This document shows, piece by piece, positions 9,905 to 20,344 of a stretch of 64,000 nt of DNA; position 1 is the stretch's first letter; each line of letters starts with the position of its first letter. This DNA is from Mycobacterium pseudokansasii (GTDB lineage: Bacteria > Actinomycetota > Actinomycetes > Mycobacteriales > Mycobacteriaceae). Location: assembly GCF_900566075.1 (NCBI RefSeq), contig NZ_UPHU01000001.1, forward strand, positions 930,001 through 994,000. The letters are read 5' to 3'. A program made the position numbers and the translations under genes. The notes under the pieces were generated by a model. It had not been told where the DNA came from. It searched no databases and saw only the letters and a list, made by a program, of their open reading frames with translations.

Positions 9905-12553
9905 CTACAGGCCCAACACGGCGCGCAGCCGGTCGGCATTCATGGCGCCGGCGGCTGCTCGGACGGGGAAGCTGTCGAGGAGTTTGATCAGGTCGCCGCG
10001 TCGGGTGGGGTCGTCGGCTGCCTGCCGAGGGGTGTGACCGCCGAGTGCGGGAATGGGTTCGTCGAGCCACGCAGTTTCGTACCGACGAATGACTTCCTCG
10101 AGGGCCGCGGCCACCTCTGGTCCACCGGGTGGTCCATCGGGCTCGGATACGCCTTCCTCGCCGCCCGGTAGCTGCTGGGCGAGTTCGGCGAGCTCGCGGG
10201 TGTCGCCCAACGGGCGGCGGGTATCTTCCAGGACGATCATCGCCGGGTCGAGGCGCGCCAGTGCGGCCAATACGCGGTCCATCCGCTTTTCGCTGTTGGT
10301 CTCTACCCGGAGCGTGTCGCTGTCGAGGGCGAGTATCGCCCGGATCCGTTGGGTCCCTTGGGTTGTGACGAATTCGTACCACCGGGGCGGCTCGTCGGCA
10401 TCGACGCGCTCGTAGGTTTCGTCGAGGGCGGTCGCGATCGCGGCCGGGTCGCCGACACGCACGGTGGCCTCACAGAACGCCAGCGGATCATCCTCGGTGT
10501 TGGTCAGCGTCGGCGGCGCAAACCGGCGGCTCAGGTAGGCCACCAGCGTCACCGCGTCGGGTTCGGTGTCGAGCAGTTCGATCAGCGGGTCGCGCTCGTG
10601 CAGCGCGACCGGTTCCACGCCGCCGAAAAATCGCATGGTGTCGCCGGCGGGCAGCACCCGCGCGCACACCAGCTGCCCCGTCTTCAGCTGGCGGCTGGCC
10701 GCGTGCTCCCGCACCTCATGGGTGTCGCCGCTGCGCAGGTCGCGCACGGTGACGCTGTGGCCGCGTTGCACCCGCTCCACCTCGAACACCGACCGTTGCA
10801 CCAGAAGCCACTGCTGTGCCAGCAGTCGCTCGTCGTCGGGCAGCAACGACCCGCGCACCTGCAGGAACTCCTCGAACGCCCCACCCTCGAACAGCACCGC
10901 GTCGATCACCAGCGGATCACCCAGCGCGGTGGTCAGCGCGTCCGGATCATCGCCGGCGTGGCGAGAGCGTTCGTCCGCCACCTCGATCAGCAGGTCATTC
11001 CAGCCGCTCATCAGCGCATGCTGGATGGCCTTCGCATACAGCCAGCGCGCTCGGTCGTCCAGCGGCAGCTGTTCACGCCCGAGATGGCACTTCTTGTACT
11101 TGCGCCCAGATCCGCACCAGCACAGCTCGTTTCGGCCGAGGTCGCGGCGCGGCTCGGCCCGGTACTGCTCCAGCAGCTCCACCAGCGGGTAGTCCGGCTC
11201 GGCGCCGGCGCGGCGCAGCAACGCCAACCCGCGATCGACGTCACCGCGATCGGAGGCGATGCGGGCCAGATCTAACAGTGGCAACGGCCAATCCGGATCC
11301 ATCGTCTCGGCGGCCAGCAGTTCGCGTTCGGCCGCTTCAACGTTGCCCATCCGCTCCAGCGCGACCGCGCGCAGCCACCGACACGCCACCCGCGCTGGGC
11401 GGGGCACCTTCGACTCCAGCACCTCGGCGAACAAGCCCAGCCCGGCCGTCCCCACCCGGTCAGTGCCGATCGTCTCGGCCACCAGCAGCTCAGCCAGCAG
11501 CGGATCGGCGAGGGCGGCCCCTAACTCACCGACGAGATCCATGTCGGGTCCTGTCGCGCCGTCGGTGGCCGCGGCCAACGCTTCCTGCGGCGCCAGGCCC
11601 GCGTCGAGCAGCGCTGCGATCTGGTCGTGCAACTTGACCAGCACGTACAACGCGACCGCGTCGTTGGGGTCGAGTTCATGACGTTCGGCCAGCGCTTGGC
11701 AGCCTAGCTTGAAATGCCAAGCGCCAAAATCGAATCCGCCCGGTGCAAGCCAATCGCCCTGGTGCGCGAGGCCGTGGTCGTCGACGATCTCGGACAGCGG
11801 CGGCAGCGGCTCGGTGAATAGCTGCGGGTCCTCCGCGCACACCGTCCACACCGCGGCGTCGAAGTACGCCGGCTTCTCGGTGTCGAGCGCCGCGGCTAGC
11901 CGCGCACCCACTCCTTCGGCCGACGCGACCTCGGTGACCCGCTCGACCACTAACCCGTCCTCGGTCAGCCGGACCCCGGCCAGGTCGCCCTCGGCCAACC
12001 CCAGCGCGCCTAATGTGCCCGGCGCCAGCAGCAGCGCCCAGGCCGGGTCGACCGCCTCGTCCGGGATGCCTCGCTGTTCGAGCAACTCGTCGTCTAAGTC
12101 GGCCAGCACCACCCCGGCCGGCGAACCGTCCGCGAGCCGCTGGTACTGCTCGTGCTCACACAGGGCGGTGACGGGGTCCAGATCCGGGGTCACGTTGAGA
12201 GCGTCATAGGCCAGCTCTTCGGCGCAAAGCCGGTGGGTGAACACCCGCCCGGCCAGCATGGTCGGCAGCCACACCCACCTGTCGTCAACTAATTGCCTTG
12301 CTGGACATTCAGTTTCGTCGAGAATCTGGTCCAGTTCGGCCTCCGGGTCGGCCACGCCGCTGTCCCGTAGCCGCGCTGCAAAGTCGTCCTCGTGCAACGG
12401 GCCGTGCTCGGCCAGGATTCTTGCCGGGGTCTGCGACCCCCCGAAGGCATCAGCCACGGCGACCACCCTATGCCGTGCGAAGCCGCGCCGCGAGAACCCC
12501 GCGACTGACAGTGCCTCTTTCACGATGTCGACATCGATGGCGTGATCGGTCAT
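9905..12553 (-). CDS. Large SEC-C metal-binding motif protein, TPR-like
   Basis: About 882 residues from the ATG at 12553 (MTDHAIDVDIVKEALS). In the middle is a clear SEC-C zinc motif, GRNELCWCGSGRKYKKCHLG, preceded by an Ala/Leu-rich helical region with TPR-like spacing (ERMGNVEAAERELLAAETMD, then ARIASDRGDVDRGLALLRRA). The C-terminal third has an extended beta-rich section and no known catalytic motif. The SEC-C motif is borrowed from SecA and UvrC-type proteins and probably binds zinc and a protein or nucleic-acid partner. The N-terminal 150 residues with PARILAEHGPLHEDDFAARL resemble a winged-helix fold. Function unknown. It sits at the start of the accessory block, divergent from the methyltransferase. 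Confidence 0.7.
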   Translation of the reverse strand: MTDHAIDVDIVKEALSVAGFSRRGFARHRVVAVADAFGGSQTPARILAEHGPLHEDDFAARLRDSGVADPEAELDQILDETECPARQLVDDRWVWLPTMLAGRVFTHRLCAEELAYDALNVTPDLDPVTALCEHEQYQRLADGSPAGVVLADLDDELLEQRGIPDEAVDPAWALLLAPGTLGALGLAEGDLAGVRLTEDGLVVERVTEVASAEGVGARLAAALDTEKPAYFDAAVWTVCAEDPQLFTEPLPPLSEIVDDHGLAHQGDWLAPGGFDFGAWHFKLGCQALAERHELDPNDAVALYVLVKLHDQIAALLDAGLAPQEALAAATDGATGPDMDLVGELGAALADPLLAELLVAETIGTDRVGTAGLGLFAEVLESKVPRPARVACRWLRAVALERMGNVEAAERELLAAETMDPDWPLPLLDLARIASDRGDVDRGLALLRRAGAEPDYPLVELLEQYRAEPRRDLGRNELCWCGSGRKYKKCHLGREQLPLDDRARWLYAKAIQHALMSGWNDLLIEVADERSRHAGDDPDALTTALGDPLVIDAVLFEGGAFEEFLQVRGSLLPDDERLLAQQWLLVQRSVFEVERVQRGHSVTVRDLRSGDTHEVREHAASRQLKTGQLVCARVLPAGDTMRFFGGVEPVALHERDPLIELLDTEPDAVTLVAYLSRRFAPPTLTNTEDDPLAFCEATVRVGDPAAIATALDETYERVDADEPPRWYEFVTTQGTQRIRAILALDSDTLRVETNSEKRMDRVLAALARLDPAMIVLEDTRRPLGDTRELAELAQQLPGGEEGVSEPDGPPGGPEVAAALEEVIRRYETAWLDEPIPALGGHTPRQAADDPTRRGDLIKLLDSFPVRAAAGAMNADRLRAVLGL

Positions 12554-12763
12554 CGACAGGTGACCGACGCCTACCTGGCTCAGCTGGCGCGGAACCACGA
12601 CGGGCAGTTGGCGACCCTGAGAGCGGCCTGGCGCACTTGCACAATGACGTCGCGATACTCATTCCCCACGGTCGGCTGACATCCGGCGAACCCGGGTCCC
12701 CCGAGCCTGACGGTCTGGGCGCTGGCACGTAGGGTCGGTGCTTGAGCGGGAGGAAGTGAACGC

Positions 12764-13720
12764 ATGGCCAGGACCGCCAGAACAGACAACGACAGCTGGG
12801 AGATCACCGAGAGCGTGGGCGCGACGGCGCTGGGTGTGGCAGCGGCGCGCGCGGCCGAAACCCAGAGCGAGCACCCGCTGATCCGCGATCCGTTCGCCCG
12901 GGTCTTCCTCGACGCGGCCGGCGACGGCGTGTGGAACTGGTATTCGGCGCCGCAGCTACCCGCCGAGGTTCTCCAAGCCGAACCCGAGGTGCCGCTGCGA
13001 ATGCAGGCCATGATCAACTATATGGCCTGCCGCACGGCGTTTTTCGACACCTTCTTCCTCGACGCGACCCGGTCGGGTATCCGTCAGGCGGTGATTCTGG
13101 CCGCCGGCCTGGACGCGCGGTGCTGGCGGTTGCCGTGGCCCGACGGCACCACGGTCTACGAACTCGACCAGCCCAAGGTGCTGGAGTTCAAAACGGCGAC
13201 GCTACGTGAGCACGGGGCCGAGCCGACCTGTCATCGAGTCGGCGTCCCGGTGGACCTGCGTCAAGACTGGCCGAAGGCGTTGCGGCAGGCCGGTTTCGAC
13301 GTGTCGGCGCCGAGCGCATGGTCAGCCGAGGGGCTCATGCCGTATCTGCCGGCGGCTGCACAGGACTTGCTGTTCAACCGCGTTCAAGAGCTCGCGGTCA
13401 GCGGTAGCCGGATCGCTGTCGAGGCGCTGGGCCCCGACTTTCTGGATCCCGCCTTCCGCGCCAAGCGGCGCGAGCGGATGGACCGTGTCCGAGCACTGAT
13501 GGTCAAGGTCGACCCGCGGCGCGAGGTGCCCAGTACCGACGAGCTGTGGTACTTCGAGGAGCGCGACGACGTCGGCGACTGGTTGCGCCGCCACGGCTGG
13601 GAGGTGACGGTGACGCCGTCGGCGCAACTGATGGCCGGCTACGACCGCAACCCGCCGAAGGAGGTCCAAGACAGCGCGCCGCGGAATCTGTTCGTGTCTG
13701 CGGTGCGGGCCGGCGCCTAG
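12764..13720 (+). CDS. Putative S-adenosylmethionine-dependent methyltransferase (TIGR00027/LCM type)
   Basis: 318 residues with the signature of the large mycobacterial leucine-carboxyl-methyltransferase-like family: N-terminal [20 protein letters not shown], then [27 protein letters not shown] (SAM site), [13 protein letters not shown] and [12 protein letters not shown]. An AGGAAGTGA-type site precedes the ATG. These proteins are related to polyketide O-methyltransferases and protein phosphatase methyltransferases; most mycobacterial paralogues have no known substrate. Length and motifs are complete. It precedes narK by 80 bp but is probably not part of the nitrate operon, since narK has its own ribosome site and no functional link is known. 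Confidence 0.85.
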   Translation: MARTARTDNDSWEITESVGATALGVAAARAAETQSEHPLIRDPFARVFLDAAGDGVWNWYSAPQLPAEVLQAEPEVPLRMQAMINYMACRTAFFDTFFLDATRSGIRQAVILAAGLDARCWRLPWPDGTTVYELDQPKVLEFKTATLREHGAEPTCHRVGVPVDLRQDWPKALRQAGFDVSAPSAWSAEGLMPYLPAAAQDLLFNRVQELAVSGSRIAVEALGPDFLDPAFRAKRRERMDRVRALMVKVDPRREVPSTDELWYFEERDDVGDWLRRHGWEVTVTPSAQLMAGYDRNPPKEVQDSAPRNLFVSAVRAGA

Positions 13721-13803
13721 CGTAATCCGTACCGGGCCGCCGCCGGACCGCCGATTACTTCTGTTTGGTTTCCAATCGGTTGATGAGGTGATTGGGTATA
13801 GCC

Positions 13804-15024
13804 GTGGATACGGCGAGTACGCCGGATATCGGCGCACAGCGGAATGCGAACTTGGCCCTGGCGACCTGGGTCTCGACCGTCAACTTCTGGGCATGGAACA
13901 TGATCGGCCCGCTGTCAACCACCTATGCCGAGCAGATGCGGCTGTCGAGCGCGAAAGCCTCGCTGCTCGTGGCGACGCCGATTCTGGTCGGCGCGCTGGG
14001 CCGCATCGTGATCGGTTCGCTGACCGACCGGTTCGGCGGGCGCGCGATGTTCATTGCGATCTCGCTGGCGCCGATCGCGCCGGTGCTGGCGGTGGGCCTT
14101 GCCGGGAAGTACGGTTCCTATCCGTTGCTGTTGGTGTTCGGGTTCTTCCTCGGGATCGCGGGCACGGTTTTTGCCGTCGGGATCCCGTTCGCCAACGCGT
14201 GGTATCCGGCCGCCCGCCGTGGGTTCGCCACCGGAGTGTTCGGCATGGGCATGGTGGGCACCGCGTTGTCGGCGTTCTTCACACCACGATTCGTGCGCTG
14301 GTTCGGCCTGTTCACCACTCACGTCATCATCGCCGCTGCGCTGGCGCTCACCGCTGCGGCGTGCGTGCTGGTCATGCGTAACTCGCCGGACTTCACACCG
14401 AACACCGGTCCGGTGCTGCCGAAGCTGGCCGCCGCCGCAAAGCTGCGGGTGACGTGGGAGATGTCGTTCCTGTACGCCATCGTGTTCGGTGGTTTCGTCG
14501 CGTTTGCCAACTACCTGCCCACCTATATCAAGACGATCTACGGATTCTCCGCGGTCGACGCGGGCGCCCGTACGGCCGGTTTTGCGGTGGCCGCCGTGGT
14601 GGCCAGGCCGGTCGGCGGCGCGCTGGCCGACCGCTTCGCACCCAAGTACGTCGTCCTCGCGTCGCTGGCCGGCACTGCGGCGCTGGCGTCGATCGCGACG
14701 TTGAAGCCGCCGCCGGATGTGTTCTCGGCGCTGACGTTCATCACGCTGGCAATCTTCCTGGGAGCCGGTACCGGCGGCGTGATCGCCTGGGTTGCCCGCC
14801 GCTCGCCCGCCCAATCCGTCGGCACGATCACCGGCATCGTCGCCGCCGCTGGCGGGCTGGGCGGTTACTTCCCGCCGATGGTGATGGGCGCCACCTACGA
14901 CCCCGTCGAAAACGACTACACGGTCGGGCTGGCGCTGTTGGTCGCGACCGCCCTGGTGGCACTGGCATACACCGCGCTGGGATTGCATGCCGACGAACCC
15001 GAACGCAGGGAGGCGACTACGTGA
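13804..15024 (+). CDS. narK: NarK-family nitrate/nitrite transporter
   Basis: About 406 residues with twelve hydrophobic segments of the major facilitator superfamily. Motifs typical of nitrate/nitrite porters are present: the glycine-rich IGSLTDRFGGR loop, GFATGVFGMGMVGTALSAF, and AGGLGGYFPPMVMG in the eleventh segment. A TTG at 13792 directly abuts the AGGTGA site at 13786-13791, so the GTG at 13804 is the better start. The stop overlaps the narG GTG by four bases, so the two are translated together. The protein would import nitrate or exchange it for nitrite across the inner membrane to feed the NarGHI reductase. Annotated as narK; which mycobacterial paralogue (narK1, K2 or K3) is closest cannot be decided without alignment. 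Confidence 0.88.
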   Translation: MDTASTPDIGAQRNANLALATWVSTVNFWAWNMIGPLSTTYAEQMRLSSAKASLLVATPILVGALGRIVIGSLTDRFGGRAMFIAISLAPIAPVLAVGLAGKYGSYPLLLVFGFFLGIAGTVFAVGIPFANAWYPAARRGFATGVFGMGMVGTALSAFFTPRFVRWFGLFTTHVIIAAALALTAAACVLVMRNSPDFTPNTGPVLPKLAAAAKLRVTWEMSFLYAIVFGGFVAFANYLPTYIKTIYGFSAVDAGARTAGFAVAAVVARPVGGALADRFAPKYVVLASLAGTAALASIATLKPPPDVFSALTFITLAIFLGAGTGGVIAWVARRSPAQSVGTITGIVAAAGGLGGYFPPMVMGATYDPVENDYTVGLALLVATALVALAYTALGLHADEPERREATT

Positions 15025-18000
15025 GCAACCCGCCCGGGGGCCGCATCGAAGAACTCCTCGAGCGCACCGGAAGGTTCTTCACGCCGGGGCAGTTCTCCGC
15101 CGATCTGCGCACCGTCACCCGGGAGGGCGGGCGCGAAGGCGACGTCTTCTACCGCGACCGGTGGAGTCACGACAAAGTCGTGCGCTCCACCCACGGCGTC
15201 AACTGCACCGGGTCCTGCTCGTGGAAGATCTACGTCAAAGACGGGATCATCACCTGGGAGAACCAGGAGACCGATTATCCGTCCGTCGGCCCCGACCGCC
15301 CGGAATACGAGCCTCGCGGCTGTCCCCGTGGTGCCGCGTTCTCGTGGTACACCTATTCGCCGACCCGAGTGCGTCACCCCTATGCCCGCGGGGTGCTGGT
15401 CGAAATGTACCGGGAAGCCAAGGCGCGCTTGACCGATCCGGTGCTGGCGTGGGCCGACGTGGTGTCCGACCCCGACCGGCGCCGCCGATACCAGCGGGCG
15501 CGCGGCAAAGGTGGGCTGATGCGCATCACCTGGGCCGAGGCCACCGAGATGATCGCCGCGGCGCACGTGCACACCATCAAAACCTACGGCCCCGACCGCA
15601 TCGCCGGCTTCTCGCCGATCCCGGCGATGTCGATGGTCAGCCACGCGGCCGGCTCCCGCTTCGTGGAGTTGATCGGCGGCGCCATGACGTCGTTCTACGA
15701 CTGGTACGCCGACCTTCCCGTGGCGGCGCCGCAGGTGTTCGGCGACCAGACCGATGTGCCGGAGTCCGGCGACTGGTGGGACGCCGCGTACCTGATCATG
15801 TGGGGCTCGAACGTGCCGGTCACCCGCACGCCCGACGCGCACTGGATGGCCGAGGTGCGTTACCGCGGCACCAAGGTGGTCACCGTCAGCCCCGACTACG
15901 CCGACAACACCAAGTTCGCCGACGAGTGGCTGCCCTGCGCGGCTGGCACCGACGGCGCACTGGCCATGGCCATGGGGCATGTCATTTTGTCGGAATGCTT
16001 CGTCACGCAACGGATTCCGTTCTTCGTCGACTATGTCCGCCGGTTCACCGACCTGCCGTTCCTGGTCAAGCTGGAAAGCCGCGGTGACGACCTGGTGCCG
16101 GGCAAGGTCCTCACCGCCGCCGACCTCGGCCACGACGTCGAGAACGCGGCGTTCAAACCGGTCTTGCTGGACGGCGCCACCGACCAGGCCGCGGTCCCGC
16201 ACGGATCACTCGGCTTCCGGTACGGCGACGACGGTGTGGGCAAGTGGAACCTCGACCTCGGCGACATCGTGCCGGCGCTGACCGTCGCGCACCGCAGCGC
16301 CGGCGAATCCGCGCGAATCATCCTGCCCCGCTTCGACACCGCCGACGGTCGCGGCGAGACCATGATTCGCGGCGTCCCGGTACGCCGCATCGGCGAGAAC
16401 CTGACCTGCACGGTGTTCGACCTGATGCTGGCCCAATACGGGGTGGCCCGGCCCGGGCTGCCCGGAGACTGGCCCACCGACTACGACGATGCGGCATATC
16501 CGTACACCCCGGCCTGGCAGGAGCCGATCACCGGGGTACCTGCCGACCAGGTGATTCGCGTGGCACGCGAATTCGCCCGTAGTGCAGAGGAATCCGGTGG
16601 CCGGTCGATGATCATCATGGGTGCGGGCATCTGCCAGTGGTTCCACGGCGACGCCACGTATCGGGCCGTGCTGGCGCTGCTGTTGCTCACTGGGTCGATG
16701 GGCCGCAACGGCGGGGGTTGGGCGCACTACGTCGGCCAGGAAAAGTGCCGCCCGGTCACGGGCTGGGCGACGATGGCGATGGCCACCGACTGGTCGCGGC
16801 CGCCGCGGCAGATGGCGGGCACGTCGTACTGGTACGTGCACACCGACCAGTGGCGCTACGACGGCTACCGAGCCGACGCGCTGGCCAGCCCCACCGGCCG
16901 CAGCCGGTTCACCGGCAAGCACACCATGGACGTGCTGGCCGCCGCGGTCGCGATGGGCTGGACGCCGTTCTACCCGCAGTTCAACCGCTCCAGCCTCGAC
17001 GTCGCCGACGAGGCGCGCGCGGCCGGGCGGGACATCGCCGACTACGTGGCCGAGCAACTCGCCACCGGCGCACTCAAACCGGCCCTGTCCGATCCCGACG
17101 ACCCGGCGAACTGGCCCCGGGTGCTCAACGTGTGGCGCGCCAACCTGCTCGGCTCGTCCAGTAAGGGCAACGAATACTTCCTTACGCACCTGCTCGGCAC
17201 GACGTCGAACCTGCAGGCAACGCCGGCACCAGAAGCGTTGCGGCCCAACGACATCGTGTGGCGCGACAACATCGGCGAAGGCAAACTCGACCTGCTGATG
17301 TCCATCGATTTCCGGATGACGTCCACGACATTGCTGTCCGACGTGGTGCTGCCGGCCGCCACCTGGTACGAGAAGGCCGACCTGTCCAGCACCGACATGC
17401 ACCCGTTCGTGCACGCATTCAGCCCCGCCATCGATCCGCCGTGGGAAACACGCTCCGACTACGAGGCGTTCGGTGCGATCGCGAGCGTTTTCTCGACGCT
17501 GGCGGCCAAGCATCTGGGCACCCGCGCCGATGTCGTGCTCGGCGCGCTGCAGCACGACACGCCCGGCGCGATGGCCTACCCGTCGGGCGTCGAATACGAC
17601 TGGCGCACAACAGGAGAGCTGCCTAAGCCCGGTAAGACGATGGGTACCATCGCGGTGGTCGAGCGGGACTACGCCGCCATTGCCGACAAGTGGGCCGCGC
17701 TGGGGCCGCTGACCGAACGGCTAGGGCTGACCACCAAAGGCGTCACCGTCTGGCCGGATCGCGAAGTCGACGAGCTCGCCGCCAAGTTCGGGGTGCTGAA
17801 CTCCGGGCCCGCCGCCGGGCGGCCGGCGATCACCACCGCCGAGCGGATGGCCGACGTGATCCTGGCGCTGTCGGGAACGAGCAACGGCCGTCTCGCGGTC
17901 GAGGGATTTCACGAACTGGAACGACGGACGGGGCGCCGGTTGGCGCATCTGGCCGAAGGCAGCGAGGAACGCCGCATCACCTATGCCGACGCCCAGGCTC

Positions 18001-18695
18001 GCCCAGTGCCGGTGATCACCAGCCCGGAGTGGTCCGGCAGCGAGACCGGCGGGCGCCGGTATGCACCGTTCACGGTGAACATCGAGGAGCTCAAGCCGTT
18101 TCACACGCTCACCGGCCGAATGCACTTCTACCTGGACCACGACTGGGTCGAAGAGCTCGGCGAGCAGCTGCCGATCTACCGTCCGCCGCTGGACATGTCG
18201 CGGCTTTTCGGTGAGCCGAGACTGGGCGGTGACGGCGCCGTACTGACCGTGCGGTATCTGACGCCACACTCGAAATGGTCGATCCACTCGGAGTATCAGG
18301 ACAACCTGCTCATGCTGTCGCTGTCGCGGGGCGGACCCACCATGTGGATGAGCGTTGACGATGCGGCCAAGATCGGCGTGCGCGACAACGATTGGGTGGA
18401 GGCGGTCAACCGCAACGGGGTGGTGGTGTGCCGAGCGATCGTCAGCCACCGGATGTCCGACGGCGTGGTATTCGTCTACCACGCCCAGGAGCGCACCATC
18501 GACACGCCGCTGACCGAGACTACCGGGCGTCGCGGTGGCATCCACAACTCGCTGACCCGGCTGCTGATCAAGCCCAGTCACCTGGCGGGCGGTTATGCGC
18601 AGAACGCGTACGCGTTCAACTACTTAGGTCCCACCGGCAACCAGCGCGACGAGGTGGCCGTGGTGCGTCGCCGCTCCCAGGAGGTGGTGTACTGA
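15021..18695 (+). CDS. narG: Respiratory nitrate reductase, alpha (catalytic) subunit
   Basis: 1224 residues, close to the roughly 1230 of mycobacterial NarG. The [4Fe-4S] FS0 ligands are intact near the N-terminus: His58, Cys62 and Cys66 in STHGVNCTGSCSWK with a later Cys in YEPRGCPRGAAF. The molybdenum-ligand Asp is in SFYDWYADLP, followed by GDQTDVPESGDWWD. The molybdopterin-binding repeats and the C-terminal domain (TGRMHFYLDHDWVE, GGYAQNAYAFNYLG) are all present. It reduces nitrate to nitrite at a bis-MGD cofactor on the cytoplasmic side, taking electrons from NarH. It starts at a GTG overlapping narK and ends overlapping narH by one base. The open frame reads further upstream through narK but that extension is not coding. 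Its dedicated chaperone NarJ is missing (see narJ remnant). Confidence 0.95.
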   Translation: MSNPPGGRIEELLERTGRFFTPGQFSADLRTVTREGGREGDVFYRDRWSHDKVVRSTHGVNCTGSCSWKIYVKDGIITWENQETDYPSVGPDRPEYEPRGCPRGAAFSWYTYSPTRVRHPYARGVLVEMYREAKARLTDPVLAWADVVSDPDRRRRYQRARGKGGLMRITWAEATEMIAAAHVHTIKTYGPDRIAGFSPIPAMSMVSHAAGSRFVELIGGAMTSFYDWYADLPVAAPQVFGDQTDVPESGDWWDAAYLIMWGSNVPVTRTPDAHWMAEVRYRGTKVVTVSPDYADNTKFADEWLPCAAGTDGALAMAMGHVILSECFVTQRIPFFVDYVRRFTDLPFLVKLESRGDDLVPGKVLTAADLGHDVENAAFKPVLLDGATDQAAVPHGSLGFRYGDDGVGKWNLDLGDIVPALTVAHRSAGESARIILPRFDTADGRGETMIRGVPVRRIGENLTCTVFDLMLAQYGVARPGLPGDWPTDYDDAAYPYTPAWQEPITGVPADQVIRVAREFARSAEESGGRSMIIMGAGICQWFHGDATYRAVLALLLLTGSMGRNGGGWAHYVGQEKCRPVTGWATMAMATDWSRPPRQMAGTSYWYVHTDQWRYDGYRADALASPTGRSRFTGKHTMDVLAAAVAMGWTPFYPQFNRSSLDVADEARAAGRDIADYVAEQLATGALKPALSDPDDPANWPRVLNVWRANLLGSSSKGNEYFLTHLLGTTSNLQATPAPEALRPNDIVWRDNIGEGKLDLLMSIDFRMTSTTLLSDVVLPAATWYEKADLSSTDMHPFVHAFSPAIDPPWETRSDYEAFGAIASVFSTLAAKHLGTRADVVLGALQHDTPGAMAYPSGVEYDWRTTGELPKPGKTMGTIAVVERDYAAIADKWAALGPLTERLGLTTKGVTVWPDREVDELAAKFGVLNSGPAAGRPAITTAERMADVILALSGTSNGRLAVEGFHELERRTGRRLAHLAEGSEERRITYADAQARPVPVITSPEWSGSETGGRRYAPFTVNIEELKPFHTLTGRMHFYLDHDWVEELGEQLPIYRPPLDMSRLFGEPRLGGDGAVLTVRYLTPHSKWSIHSEYQDNLLMLSLSRGGPTMWMSVDDAAKIGVRDNDWVEAVNRNGVVVCRAIVSHRMSDGVVFVYHAQERTIDTPLTETTGRRGGIHNSLTRLLIKPSHLAGGYAQNAYAFNYLGPTGNQRDEVAVVRRRSQEVVY

Positions 18696-20344
18696 TGAAA
18701 GTCATGGCGCAGCTGGCGATGGTGATGAACCTCGACAAATGCATCGGCTGCCACACCTGTTCGGTGACGTGTAAGCAGGCTTGGACCAACCGCGCGGGCA
18801 CCGAGTACGTCTGGTTCAACAATGTGGAAACCCGTCCAGGACAAGGCTATCCGCGCACCTATGAAGACCAGACGCGCTGGCGCGGGGGCTGGGAACGCGA
18901 TAGGCGCGGTCGACTGAGGCTGCGCGGCGGCGGGCGGCTGGCCAAGCTGCTGAAGATCTTCGCCAACCCGAAGATGCCCAGCCTGGGCGACTACTACGAG
19001 CCCTGGACGTACGACTACGAGAAGCTGATCACCGCCCCACTGGGCGAGCAGATGCCGGTGGCGCCGCCGCGCAGCCTGATCAGCGGCAAGCCGATGAAGG
19101 TGTCGTGGTCGGCGAACTGGGACGACGACCTTGGGGGCTCACCGGAAATCGTGCCCGGCGACCCGGTGCTGCGGCAGGTCAGCGAACGGGTGCGGTTGGA
19201 ACTCGAGCAGGCGTTCATGTTCTATCTGCCGCGGATCTGCGAGCACTGCCTGAACCCGTCGTGTGTGGCCTCCTGCCCGTCGGGCGCGATGTACAAACGC
19301 ACCGAGGACGGGATCGTGCTCGTCGACCAGGATCGCTGCCGCGGCTGGCGGATGTGTGTGTCGGGTTGCCCGTACAAGAAGGTGTACTTCAACCACAAGA
19401 CCGGTAAGGCGGAGAAGTGCACGATGTGCTATCCGCGCATCGAAGTGGGCCTGCCGACGGTGTGCTCGGAAACGTGCGTCGGACGGCTACGTTACCTCGG
19501 GTTGGTGCTCTACGACGTCGACCGGGTGCTGGAAGCCGCGTCGGTGGAGCGCGACGCCGACCTCTACCATGCTCACCGGCGAATCCTGTTGAACCCCAAC
19601 GACCCCGACGTCATCGCCGGTGCCCGCGCCGAGGGGATCCCCGACGAATGGATCGAGGCCGCCCAGCGCTCCCCGGTCTACGCGCTGATCAACACCTACC
19701 GGGTGGCGCTTCCGCTGCATCCGGAATTTCGCACGGTACCGATGGTTTGGTACATTCCGCCGCTGTCTCCGGTCGTCGACGCCATCGGCCGCGACGGGCA
19801 CGACGGCGAGGACCTCGGCAATTTGTTCGGAGCCCTGGGGGCACTGCGCATTCCGATCGAGTACCTCGCGGGGCTGTTCACCGCCGGCGACACCACCGTG
19901 GTGGAATCCGTACTGCGCAGGCTGGCGGCGATGCGTTCCTATATGCGCGATATCAACCTCGGCCGGCCGACGCAGCCGCACATCCCGGAATCGGTCGGCA
20001 TGACCGAAGAGCAGATCTACCAGATGTACCGGCTGCTTGCATTGGCGAAATACGAAGAGCGGTACGTGATCCCGACCGCATACGAGCTGGACGGCGACGC
20101 GGTCGAGGAAGCCGGGTGCTCGTTGTCCTTCGACGGCGGTCCCGGAATGTACGGCTCCGGGCCGTTCGGCGAGGCCAGCGGAGGACCGGTGCCGGTGGCG
20201 GTCGAGACGTTCCACGCGTTGCGGCAACGGCAGACCAGTGAAGGGATGGCCGCCAACGCCAATCAGCCGTCGCGGGTCAACCTCCTCAACTGGGACGGTC
20301 GCGGGGTGCCACCCGGAATGTTCCCGCGTGGGCGGCGGCGATGA
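18695..20344 (+). CDS. narH: Respiratory nitrate reductase, beta (iron-sulfur) subunit
   Basis: 549 residues, the usual length. Four Cys clusters are seen in order: CIGCHTCSVTC (residues 16-26), CEHCLNPSCVASCP, CRGWRMCVSGCP and CTMCYP followed by CSETC. The Trp in CRGWRMC marks the site that holds the [3Fe-4S] centre, as in E. coli NarH. The subunit carries electrons from the NarI hemes to NarG. The ATG overlaps the narG stop (TGATG) and the stop overlaps the ATG of the narJ remnant (ATGA), so the gene order and coupling of narGHJI were kept even though narJ itself is gone. No defect is visible in NarH. Confidence 0.95.
   Translation: MKVMAQLAMVMNLDKCIGCHTCSVTCKQAWTNRAGTEYVWFNNVETRPGQGYPRTYEDQTRWRGGWERDRRGRLRLRGGGRLAKLLKIFANPKMPSLGDYYEPWTYDYEKLITAPLGEQMPVAPPRSLISGKPMKVSWSANWDDDLGGSPEIVPGDPVLRQVSERVRLELEQAFMFYLPRICEHCLNPSCVASCPSGAMYKRTEDGIVLVDQDRCRGWRMCVSGCPYKKVYFNHKTGKAEKCTMCYPRIEVGLPTVCSETCVGRLRYLGLVLYDVDRVLEAASVERDADLYHAHRRILLNPNDPDVIAGARAEGIPDEWIEAAQRSPVYALINTYRVALPLHPEFRTVPMVWYIPPLSPVVDAIGRDGHDGEDLGNLFGALGALRIPIEYLAGLFTAGDTTVVESVLRRLAAMRSYMRDINLGRPTQPHIPESVGMTEEQIYQMYRLLALAKYEERYVIPTAYELDGDAVEEAGCSLSFDGGPGMYGSGPFGEASGGPVPVAVETFHALRQRQTSEGMAANANQPSRVNLLNWDGRGVPPGMFPRGRRR

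Noticed and set aside
14454..15020. N-terminal extension of narG through the end of narK
   Set aside because: The region is narK in another frame; narG is properly started by the overlapping GTG at 15021.
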